From: an uncultured Opitutaceae bacterium
GTDB taxonomy: Bacteria; Verrucomicrobiota; Verrucomicrobiae; Opitutales; Opitutaceae
DNA length: 22,343 nt
Direction: 5' to 3'
Assembly: GCA_946482625.1 (NCBI GenBank)
Contig: CAMLSH010000010.1
Location: forward strand, 1 to 22,343
A model generated the notes under the pieces. That model saw nothing but the letters and a program-made list of their open reading frames with translations, did not search any database and was not told the DNA's origin. Position numbers and translations under genes: made by a program. How positions within the stretch are numbered: the first letter of the stretch is position 1; every line of letters starts with the position of its first letter. Below are positions 14,462-21,168 of the stretch, piece by piece.

Positions 14462-15544
14462 CTACGCGAGCATCCTCAACACCTCCACGCCGTCCACTTC
14501 GATGTCCTCGCGGTTTGCATGAAGCGCTTGATCGAGAGGTTGATCGCCGCGAGCGACGACCGCCCGGTAGTCGAGTCCCTTGAGCGCCGCCAAACGCCAG
14601 AAGCACGGGTTGACGTACGCGCGGTTAAAAATCTCGACCACCCGCGCGCCCGCCTCGCAAAACACCAGATTGGCCAGCCCCGCGCCGTGTGGCGCAACCA
14701 CCACGCGGGCCGCCCGGAATGCGGCGATCTGCTCCACCCACGGCATCTCTTCCAAAAACAGTTTTCTAAACCCACGCGCCTCGAGATGCGGCCACAGAGC
14801 ATCTTCGTTGCTCAGCCGGCGGCGCCGGGCTTTCGCCCGCGACACGTAAATGCGCTCGCTTGGAGCGACCGCCGTTTCGCCACCGCAAAGCGACGCGGCA
14901 AATGCCGTGACCAGCCGGACGACTTCGGAAGTTGGATACCCCGCCGGCCCAGGCAGTCCCGGAACCAGCAGCTGTTCGCACTGCAAATGCCGGTCACGCT
15001 TAACCGGCAGCACTGCCCCTAAATAGCCAGAATACTTAAGCGCTTCCTGCGCAAACGGCGCGCGCGCATTCGCAATGAGCGCATCGCAGTCGCCCCACCC
15101 CGCTGAGAGCAGGCGCGGGAGCTCCTCCAGCAGCCAGTGACTGTAGCCGGCGCCAAGCGTCGTCGCGATCACCGCTGTTTTTCCCACCACCCACAGGGGC
15201 GCACGGATTCGCGGATACGTCAGCAGCCAGTGGTCGGAAAACGGCTTGCCGAAATCCTCGGAGGCGTCTCGAGCGATCATCCTTCCGTCCGGCGAAAGGA
15301 CATTTCCCGAGCCGAAGACACGACCACCGGGAAGCCGCGCGAGATAACCGGCGTCGAGCGTTACCGAGGCCCGCCTTTTCAGAAACTCCCGGACCTCGTT
15401 CGAACCGTCAGCCGGCAGCGGGTAATCCAACCGCCCGCCTCCGCTTCCACTCGGCGTTATCTCGCCGCCAAAACGGGCAACGATCGCCCCCAGCCGTTCG
15501 CACGCGGCGGGAGGAGGCTCGTAAGACACCGCGGTCACGTCCAA
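14462..15544 (-). CDS. GT61-family (DUF563) glycosyltransferase
   Basis: The 360-residue frame has family hallmarks: GAGYSHWLLEELPRLL (131-146), IYVSRAKARRRRLSNED (232-248, like the family SR-x-R-x-x-NE block), WVEQIAAFRAARVVVAPHGAGLANLVFCEAGARVVEIF (269-306) with the APHGAGL donor-binding loop. GT61 enzymes transfer sugars such as xylose or GlcNAc; in bacteria many belong to capsule, LPS or exopolysaccharide clusters. No signal peptide or membrane helix is seen, so it is cytoplasmic or peripheral. The start is uncertain: TTG 15544 is the longest, with GTG codons at residues 3 and 6 as alternatives, and no Shine-Dalgarno sequence helps. It lies 38 bases after the His-rich unknown gene, suggesting an operon. 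No other polysaccharide genes are in the window. Confidence 0.87.
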   Translation of the reverse strand: MDVTAVSYEPPPAACERLGAIVARFGGEITPSGSGGGRLDYPLPADGSNEVREFLKRRASVTLDAGYLARLPGGRVFGSGNVLSPDGRMIARDASEDFGKPFSDHWLLTYPRIRAPLWVVGKTAVIATTLGAGYSHWLLEELPRLLSAGWGDCDALIANARAPFAQEALKYSGYLGAVLPVKRDRHLQCEQLLVPGLPGPAGYPTSEVVRLVTAFAASLCGGETAVAPSERIYVSRAKARRRRLSNEDALWPHLEARGFRKLFLEEMPWVEQIAAFRAARVVVAPHGAGLANLVFCEAGARVVEIFNRAYVNPCFWRLAALKGLDYRAVVARGDQPLDQALHANREDIEVDGVEVLRMLA

Positions 15545-15582
15545 TCAAAGCGCGTTTCGGCCAAAAGACGGAGACCAGCGCG

Positions 15583-16242
15583 TCAGATCGCGCGGAAGCC
15601 GAGCTCGGCCAGTTCGCCGAGATGGAACGGCGCGCTCGCGAGCACGTCCTCCAGCTTCGCAAATGCCTCCGGCAGAGTGGCGACGTCGCATCGCTCCAAA
15701 CCATCGAGGCTGTCGTGGACAAGAATCGACCAAGTCGCCGGCCCCCGCTCCGCCGCGACCTCGTGAAGAAATCCGTACAGGTAGTTTCCCGGCAATCCGG
15801 CATGGGGCCCAGAGCCCGGTACCAAAAAGAGCGTGTGCACCGGATCGTGGATCGTCTGAGTCGCCGCTCCCGCGTGTTTGCGATGGTGTATCTGCTTTCC
15901 GGGCACACTCGCGCGGTACGCCTCGGCTTTGGTACGTTGTTCCGGCGTGAGCGACTGCAGGTAACGTTCGAAAATCGCCATGTTGGCTTCCAACGCCGTG
16001 TCGGCGATTTCCCCGGCGACATAGGCCTGAAGATTGGTCGCGTGAAACAGGGGCCGCCCATTTAACGACCGCGCCGTCACATGCCCGTCCTTGTGATCGG
16101 CGTCGGCGTACACTTGGTGCGACGCGTAGAGTCGCTTGAGCGCATCCTGATAAGCAGGCGTGTGAGGCACCGCCCCGACGGGGCTTAGCTCGATTTTATC
16201 GAGAACCGTGTGATCAAACTGCGCGTGGGGGTCTTGGGACAT
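15583..16242 (-). CDS. Conserved-looking His-rich protein of unknown function
   Basis: The 219-residue protein starts at ATG 16242, preceded by GATGAGG. I do not recognise a family. It has no signal peptide or membrane segment. Histidine is frequent, with clusters at SHQVYADADHKDGHVTAR, GRPLFHATN, KQIHHRKHAG, TIHDPVHTLFLVPGSGPHAG, FLHEVAAE and LVHDSLDG, a spread that could bind metal. Regular helices are likely around 80-115 (ALEANMAIFERYLQSLTPEQ). Sequence character (balanced codon use, defined hydrophobic stretches such as TWSILVHDSLDGLE) supports real coding. It heads the minus-strand group with the GT61 gene 38 bases downstream, and is divergent from the RHH-like gene with an 83-base gap that probably holds promoters for both. 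Confidence 0.7.
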   Translation of the reverse strand: MSQDPHAQFDHTVLDKIELSPVGAVPHTPAYQDALKRLYASHQVYADADHKDGHVTARSLNGRPLFHATNLQAYVAGEIADTALEANMAIFERYLQSLTPEQRTKAEAYRASVPGKQIHHRKHAGAATQTIHDPVHTLFLVPGSGPHAGLPGNYLYGFLHEVAAERGPATWSILVHDSLDGLERCDVATLPEAFAKLEDVLASAPFHLGELAELGFRAI

Positions 16243-16325
16243 GGCCTCATCCCATAACCAACCGCTATAGGCAGGACGAGACCGATCTCTCCGACGTCCA
16301 ACGGGCCCTTGACCGGCCGGACCGC

Positions 16326-16619
16326 ATGGGTCACTTGAGACGCTTTATGGATCTGCCCGAAGACGAAAAAACATTCCTCCGCGACTTGGTCAAAGCCACC
16401 CGGCAGAGGACCGTTCACGTCCACTGGACCGATCGCGACGGCACCAGCCGCCAAACCAATCTCACGCCCGTGGAGGCCACCCGCCTCAACGAAATCGCCC
16501 GCCGTCTGGCCACTTCGAAAGGCGAAGTGCTTCGTCGAGCTGCGTTCATCCCGACGGCAAAACCGCCGCCGCGTAACGCACCGACCGCCGATTCCACAGG
16601 CGGCGCGACTCAGGAATAA
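16326..16619 (+). CDS. Small protein with ribbon-helix-helix-like pattern
   Basis: The 97-residue frame starts at ATG 16326, with another ATG seven codons on (MDLPEDEKTF) as an alternative. The centre, RTVHVHWTDRDGTSRQTNL followed by TPVEATRLNEIARRLATSKGEVLRRAAF, reads like a strand and two helices with an A-R-R-L-x-x-S-K-x-E-V-L-R-R-A pattern, as in RHH DNA-binding proteins. This is pattern recognition only; a plain helical stress protein is also possible. The C-terminus (from about 76) is Pro/Thr-rich and probably disordered. The adjacent divergent gene could be a regulatory target if it binds DNA. No Shine-Dalgarno sequence is visible. Confidence 0.5.
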   Translation: MGHLRRFMDLPEDEKTFLRDLVKATRQRTVHVHWTDRDGTSRQTNLTPVEATRLNEIARRLATSKGEVLRRAAFIPTAKPPPRNAPTADSTGGATQE

Positions 16620-16691
16620 CCGCGCGAGCGGCGGGCGAGAATCTCGGGGCGCCTCGTTTTGTCGGTGTTACCGGCGAGGTCGGCGCGCAGC

Positions 16692-17486
16692 CTACCATTG
16701 ATCGTAACGCGGTCGCCCGTAGTGGTCGTGCAAGCGGTTGGAATAGTCTGCGCTCACCGGTTTGTGCGGATCGTATTCGGGACTGCCTTCAATGGCCTCG
16801 CGACTGAGATCCACGTGTATGCGTCCATCCATCCAGCCCGACGGCGTTATCCAAAACGGTGAGACCAGCACCTTTTTTCCGCGCAGCAAATTCCGGGTGT
16901 CGATCACCAGATAACGAATCTCCCAAGTGCGATCCTCCAGAAGGAAATCCACCACATGCCCGATCATGCCGTCACGGGCCTCGATATGATTTCCTATCGC
17001 CGCGTTGATACTGCGCAGGTGCGGATCGCTTGATTCCGGGGCAACGACGTTCTCCTGCGCGGCCGCCATCGCTTCCGCCCTCTCCGCGTCCGCCGCGATC
17101 GCATGCACGCTTGGCATCGGTCCCATCGGCCCGGCGAAGGCGAGCGCCGTGAAAACCGGCTCCGACCAATAATACGGCAGTCCATAATAGTCGCTCAGCG
17201 AAGCCTCGTGCTGCCGTGACACCGGTTTATCCGTATCGATGCCCGGACTGTTTTTCACCTGCTCTTTCGTGAGGGACACGGGCAAAACTTTCCGCTCCCA
17301 GTCCGGTACATCGACTGATAGCGGCGAAATCAAAACCCGCCGGCTCAACAGCCAGACGCCTGTATCCACAACGAAATAACGAACATTCCATTGTTGATCG
17401 TCGAAGTAGAGATCGCGCACGTGACCGATCGTGCCGTCACGCGCCAGCAGTTCATGTCGCTCGAGTGTTTTGGCATTTCTTAGCAT
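16692..17486 (-). CDS. Protein with two PRC-barrel domains
   Basis: The start is ATG 17486 (264 residues), supported by AGGAT eight bases upstream; the frame is open to 17732, but the extra 82 residues are low-complexity and unlike the family. Two PRC-barrel-type units are seen. Unit 1 (about 15-107) has ARDGTIGHVRDLYFDDQQW, VRYFVVDTG and VLISPLSV, and ends DYYGLPYYW. Unit 2 (about 170-262) has ARDGMIGHVVDFLLEDRTW, IRYLVIDTR and VLVSPFWI, and ends DHYGRPRYD. The middle (108-160) is Ala-rich. PRC barrels are small beta-barrels found in ribosome maturation factor RimM and photosynthetic H subunits, and in many stress-induced soil-bacterial proteins of unknown role. No signal peptide is present. 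Convergent with the RHH-like gene, divergent from glutaredoxin. Confidence 0.87.
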   Translation of the reverse strand: MLRNAKTLERHELLARDGTIGHVRDLYFDDQQWNVRYFVVDTGVWLLSRRVLISPLSVDVPDWERKVLPVSLTKEQVKNSPGIDTDKPVSRQHEASLSDYYGLPYYWSEPVFTALAFAGPMGPMPSVHAIAADAERAEAMAAAQENVVAPESSDPHLRSINAAIGNHIEARDGMIGHVVDFLLEDRTWEIRYLVIDTRNLLRGKKVLVSPFWITPSGWMDGRIHVDLSREAIEGSPEYDPHKPVSADYSNRLHDHYGRPRYDQW

Positions 17487-17517
17487 GACAGATCCTGGGT
17501 TGAGTGGAGTTCTTCCT

Positions 17518-17544
17518 AAGGCGCCCGGCTGGCGGCCTTTTCTT
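17518..17544 (+). terminator. Terminator-like hairpin in a divergent promoter gap
   Basis: AAGGC-GCC (17518-17525) pairs with GGC-GCCTT (17531-17539, one bulged G) around the loop CGGCT, then TTTTCTT. It looks like a plus-strand terminator, yet no plus-strand gene ends here; it lies 32 bases before the PRC-barrel start codon. It may stop antisense transcripts, or act as a structured leader on the minus strand. Confidence 0.4.
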
Positions 17545-17762
17545 ACCATACAGAACGCCGCAACCGTCCGATGACAAACGGGCCGGACATTATTAGGCCG
17601 GAGATTGCGCGGGCCTGCACATGGGGCAAATTCCGAACTGCTAACCGCCTCTACGATTGGCAGCCACCAACGCTCCCGAGGCGGGTCCACTGGCGCATCG
17701 CCGCGACCGTACGTCCCGGCGCTCTCGATCACAACGCATCACCTCCGACCACACGCTCACGC

Positions 17763-18029
17763 ATGAAATCCAACGAACTCCCTATTCTCTACGTCAAAAC
17801 AGGCTGCCCCTATTGCAGCGAAGCAATGACGTTTCTCGGTGAGCACGGCATCGGTTTTCGTCAGGTCAACGTCACCGACGACGCCACCGCCTTCGCAGAG
17901 ATGGAAAAGAAGTCCGGACAGACGAAAGCGCCCACGCTCGACTGGCACGGCAAGATCCTCGCCGACTTCGGCATCGAAGAACTCGTGCCTTTCCTCCGCG
18001 CGAGAAACGTAAAGCTCGAGGACAGTTGA
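17763..18029 (+). CDS. Glutaredoxin (CPYC, dithiol type)
   Basis: The 88-residue protein from ATG 17763 has the compact thioredoxin fold of bacterial glutaredoxins. The frame is open upstream to 17571, but those 64 residues are not conserved-looking. The redox motif CPYC (15-18) lies in LYVKTGCPYCSEAMTFL; the cis-Pro loop is KAPTL (P57), and ADFGIEELVPFL closes the fold. It should reduce protein or glutathione-type disulfides in the cytoplasm. The usual TVP of GrxC is replaced by KAP, and the GG motif by DFG, so glutathione binding may be weaker; other low-molecular-weight thiols are possible. It is convergent with the GH77 gene, 22 bases away. Confidence 0.88.
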   Translation: MKSNELPILYVKTGCPYCSEAMTFLGEHGIGFRQVNVTDDATAFAEMEKKSGQTKAPTLDWHGKILADFGIEELVPFLRARNVKLEDS

Positions 18030-18051
18030 AATTCCCGTCTGCGACCGGCGG

Positions 18052-19839
18052 TCAAAAGTCGCGTACGTTCCTCCCCGATCCGGCCAGAGCCGCCTCGGGG
18101 AGCAAAATCACGCCGGAGTCCGCCTCCGCTTTTCGGGCGACGCGTCCCGTTTCCGCGATCAAACGGGCTACGGTTTCGATTCTTCGAGCGAACACCGGAT
18201 CCCTGAGGTAGTCGGCAAGCGGAAACTCCAGACGCTCGCACCAAGTATCCGCACCGTAGCTACCGGGTAAGTTGAATCGCTGGCCGGTTCCCAAAAGGTC
18301 GCTGCTCATCACCACCGCCAGATGACAAGGCGTGCGAAACAGCGTCCGTAAAAGCGTTTCGAGCAGCGGATCCGTGAGTGTCTCCGGCGGTTCGCCGGCC
18401 CATCCGACCAAGCGCAGGAGATTCTTCAAGTCGGTGGCCGCCGTGCCCACCGGATCTTTTTTCGCGCGCGCCGTCATCGCCAAGTACTGAGCCGCCAGCG
18501 GCGCCTGATCGTGATTCGCGTAAGCGACAAGGCTGAGCTTCCGCAACGACTCGATCGGCGGCAGCGACCGGTCGGGCCGCCGGTCGAAATGGGGGAACGT
18601 CAGGTTGGCGAGCGAGAGATCCTCCAAGGTGCGACGCATATAGTCGGCCGGTTCGCCGAGAATCTCGGCCACGAGGTGCATCTCGCCCGCTTCTCTTTGG
18701 ATCACCGCGATGATCTCGCGTCCCTGCAACTCGTTCATTTTCGCGCTCGCCGCGTCCTCGTCCGGCCCGGGTACATAGCGCGGCATCCGGCCGCCGGTGC
18801 GCTGCGCTACCTCCTCCTCCGTGTACTTCGCGAACTCGGCGTGACGTGCGCCGCCCGGCCAGGGAAACATGAATGCGCGAAAATACCCGCGCAGATGATC
18901 GACCCGGCAGGCGTGGAAAAACTGTTTCTCGCTCGCGACGCGACCGCGCAGCCAGGCGAAGTTGGTGGAGCGGTGGTTCTCCCACCGGTACGCGGGGAGC
19001 CCCCAGTTTTGTCCCCAGCGTTCGGAGTCTTTATTCGCATCCTGCGTGCGAAGCGGTGCGGAGCCGACGTTCCACTCCAGATCGAACAATTCGGGATGTG
19101 CCCAGACATCGACACTGCACCGCCCCACGCCGAAAGACATTTCGCCCATCAGATAGACCTGCTTTTCGTCGGCATACGCGCGCACCGAACGCCACTGGCG
19201 CCACGCCACCCATTGAATAAAGGCGAAGGCATCCCTCGCCCGCTCCAGCCGCGGACGATCTGGATGACGCGCGAGCCAGGCGCTGGCACCGTGAAACGCC
19301 TGGTGCTCAGGACGCCACTCAGCCCAGTTGGGATTTCCCTCGTATTCACGAATCAAGATACGGAAGAGCGAGTACGCCGGAAGCCACGAGTCGTTGTCTT
19401 TCTGAAATCGCTCGAACTCGTCCAGTTCTTCCGCGGTCCCTTCGCCCGCACGAAAGGCGTGATGCGCCGCGAACAGAACATGGATCTTCAAGGGAAAAAC
19501 CGAGTTATGCCGCACGCCACCCTCGCGCAGTTTTTCCAGCCAGGACTCCGGAGCCGCCGTCTCTATCATCTCCTTGCTGAGCCCTGGCACATCCTCTGGA
19601 GTGAGAGCGAGGAAGGCCGGTGAGAGCGCGCGCGAACTGATCGCGTTGTAAGGGCTGTGATCGCCCACAGTTTCGTGAACGGGAAGAAACTGGAGGAGCG
19701 AAAATCCCTGCTGCACGCAGAAATCGATGGCCTGCCTAAGCGCGATCGTATCGCCCACGCCAAAGTCCTTCCGATGACGCAACGCGAAGACGGGGACGAG
19801 CAGGCCGGCGATTCTTTTGTGAGGATTAAGACGCATCAT
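18052..19839 (-). CDS. malQ: 4-alpha-glucanotransferase (GH77, MalQ-like)
   Basis: The 595-residue enzyme is set to start at ATG 19839 (a second ATG follows directly), giving MMRLNPHKRIAGLLVPVFALR. It moves alpha-1,4-glucan segments between maltodextrins. Family features in order: GVGD and SPYNAISSRALSPAFLAL near the N-terminus, SFGVGRCSVDVWAHPELFDL, WGQNWGLPAYRWENH, nucleophile D314 in RVDHLRG, acid/base E392 in VAEILG, and stabiliser D444 in ANHDQAP. The expected motifs are AEDLG and THD, so the first Asp and the Thr are replaced (Ile and Asn), although the catalytic E and D are kept. It lies near GlgX with only a small membrane protein and an SDR between, supporting a glycogen or maltodextrin role. 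Activity is likely but specificity may be shifted. Confidence 0.88.
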   Translation of the reverse strand: MMRLNPHKRIAGLLVPVFALRHRKDFGVGDTIALRQAIDFCVQQGFSLLQFLPVHETVGDHSPYNAISSRALSPAFLALTPEDVPGLSKEMIETAAPESWLEKLREGGVRHNSVFPLKIHVLFAAHHAFRAGEGTAEELDEFERFQKDNDSWLPAYSLFRILIREYEGNPNWAEWRPEHQAFHGASAWLARHPDRPRLERARDAFAFIQWVAWRQWRSVRAYADEKQVYLMGEMSFGVGRCSVDVWAHPELFDLEWNVGSAPLRTQDANKDSERWGQNWGLPAYRWENHRSTNFAWLRGRVASEKQFFHACRVDHLRGYFRAFMFPWPGGARHAEFAKYTEEEVAQRTGGRMPRYVPGPDEDAASAKMNELQGREIIAVIQREAGEMHLVAEILGEPADYMRRTLEDLSLANLTFPHFDRRPDRSLPPIESLRKLSLVAYANHDQAPLAAQYLAMTARAKKDPVGTAATDLKNLLRLVGWAGEPPETLTDPLLETLLRTLFRTPCHLAVVMSSDLLGTGQRFNLPGSYGADTWCERLEFPLADYLRDPVFARRIETVARLIAETGRVARKAEADSGVILLPEAALAGSGRNVRDF

Positions 19840-20086
19840 ATGGTGTGATTCCCGTCCCGCGCTCACGCATCGATGGTGCCAGTGCATATGCAGCGACAGC
19901 GTCTCCTCGACACTTCCCTCCTCCGGCCGAACCGATGAGAAACCTCACCGCATTTTGCCCAAGAGCGTTCCGCTAAAAATTGCAGTTTGCCCGTGGAAAA
20001 CACGCCGGCGCAGGAGCCCGCGGCTCCATTTCAGAGGAGAGTTGGCGAGCGCGACCGATTGGCCCGCCACAAGCGAAAGAACTGCC

Positions 20087-20287
20087 ATGGCTTCATCCTA
20101 TCCGCTCACTCCCGAGAAAAGCACCGACATCCATGCGGGCGTGGATGTGAAAAAGAAAACCACGCGTGTGAACATCGTAATCGTCCTCGCGGTGCTGATC
20201 TTCTTCGCGCTCGGAACAGCCTTTGTCGTCAAGCTCGCCGTCGACCCACCACAGACGCCCGCCGACGCAAATCCGCTCACGCCCTGA
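20087..20287 (+). CDS. Small single-pass membrane protein
   Basis: The 66-residue protein starts at ATG 20087; the frame is open upstream to 19955 without support. Residues 1-27 are polar with a basic KKKTTR end, followed by one membrane helix (VNIVIVLAVLIFFALGTAFVV, about 28-48) and a short Pro-rich tail (DPPQTPADANPLTP). The positive charges on the N-side of the helix favour the N-terminus inside. I recognise no family. It ends 35 bases before the SDR gene and may be co-transcribed with it. Confidence 0.6.
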   Translation: MASSYPLTPEKSTDIHAGVDVKKKTTRVNIVIVLAVLIFFALGTAFVVKLAVDPPQTPADANPLTP

Positions 20288-20322
20288 GCGTCTCCTCGAT
20301 ACCCGTCCCCGTTTCTCACCTC

Positions 20323-21120
20323 ATGCAAATCTACAAAGACACTCTGGTCGGCAAAGTCGCATTCGTTACCGGCGCAGGCTCCGGGATAGGCCGTGCGACA
20401 GCCAAGCTCCTCGCTTTCGCCGGTGCGCGAGTGGCCCCGCTTACGCACAATCGCGAAGACGCTGAAACCATCTGCGCGGAGATTCGCCACGGCGGCGGCG
20501 AGGCGCTTCCGGTCGTAGGCGATGTCTCCAAACCGGCGGACATGGATGCCGCCGTCGCATCGATCCATGCTCACTGGCAAAAACTCGACATCGTCGTTGC
20601 GAACGCGGGCATCAACGGCCTCTGGGCGCCGATCGACGAAATATCGTTCGAGGACTGGAGCAAAACGATGAGCGTAAACCTCACGGGTACTTTCCTGACT
20701 CTGAAACCTTCGCTTCCTCTTCTCAAAGTGAGCGGCGGCTCGGTCATCATCGTCTCATCGGTCAACGGGACGCGTATCTTCAGCAATCCCGGAACCGCCG
20801 CATACGCCGTCTCGAAAGCCGGCCAGGTCGCCTTCGCGAAAAAGGCCGCCATCGAGCTGGCGCAGCACCGCATCCGCGTCAACGTGATCTGCCCCGGTTC
20901 GATCGCCACGCGTATCGACGACAGCACGACGCACAAGGACCTCGGAGAAATCAAGATCGAGGCCGAATACCCGAAGGGCACTGTTCCGCTGACCGAAGGT
21001 CAGCCCGGCACCGCCGGACAGGTCGCTCAACTCATCTGGTTCCTCGCCTCCGACGCCTCGAGCCACATCACGGGTACCGAAGTCTTCATCGATGGCGGCG
21101 AGTCCCTCTTGATGGGATAA
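20323..21120 (+). CDS. Classical SDR-family oxidoreductase
   Basis: The 265-residue NAD(P)-dependent enzyme has TGAGSGIG (16-23) for cofactor binding, D67 in VVGDVSKPADM for the adenine, NAG (94-96), N119 in VNLTGTF, and the catalytic S146, Y161 and K165 (YAVSK). The C-terminal pattern NVICPGSIATRID and SHITGTEVFIDGGES is typical. T41-H42-N43 follows the second strand where NADP-type enzymes often carry Arg, so the cofactor preference is open. The start ATG 20323 gives MQIYKDTLVGKVAFVTG; the frame continues upstream only by overlap with the small membrane-protein gene region. Its substrate cannot be named. A perfect 12-bp hairpin follows the stop. Confidence 0.94.
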   Translation: MQIYKDTLVGKVAFVTGAGSGIGRATAKLLAFAGARVAPLTHNREDAETICAEIRHGGGEALPVVGDVSKPADMDAAVASIHAHWQKLDIVVANAGINGLWAPIDEISFEDWSKTMSVNLTGTFLTLKPSLPLLKVSGGSVIIVSSVNGTRIFSNPGTAAYAVSKAGQVAFAKKAAIELAQHRIRVNVICPGSIATRIDDSTTHKDLGEIKIEAEYPKGTVPLTEGQPGTAGQVAQLIWFLASDASSHITGTEVFIDGGESLLMG

Positions 21121-21124
21121 AGCC

Positions 21125-21155
21125 AAAGCGCGCCGCACAGGACGCGGCGCGCTTT
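21125..21155. terminator. Bidirectional terminator between SDR and glgX
   Basis: AAAGCGCGCCGC (21125-21136) pairs perfectly with GCGGCGCGCTTT (21144-21155) around a seven-base loop (ACAGGAC). A-T ends give a short T-run in both directions, fitting the convergent stops at 21120 and 21169. Confidence 0.9.
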
Positions 21156-21168
21156 CCCCGCATCTGTA

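Noticed and set aside
17571..17762. N-terminal extension of the glutaredoxin by 64 residues
   Set aside because: The extra residues lack a signal peptide or domain, and ATG 17763 gives the standard glutaredoxin length.
18511..19623. Plus-strand frame of 370 codons inside malQ
   Set aside because: Arg/Pro-rich shadow of the GH77 gene, whose catalytic motifs are all in the minus-strand frame.
19840..20086. Possible gene in the divergent gap between malQ and the small membrane protein
   Set aside because: The open frames here are only upstream extensions of neighbours without a domain; no convincing promoter or RNA structure was found.
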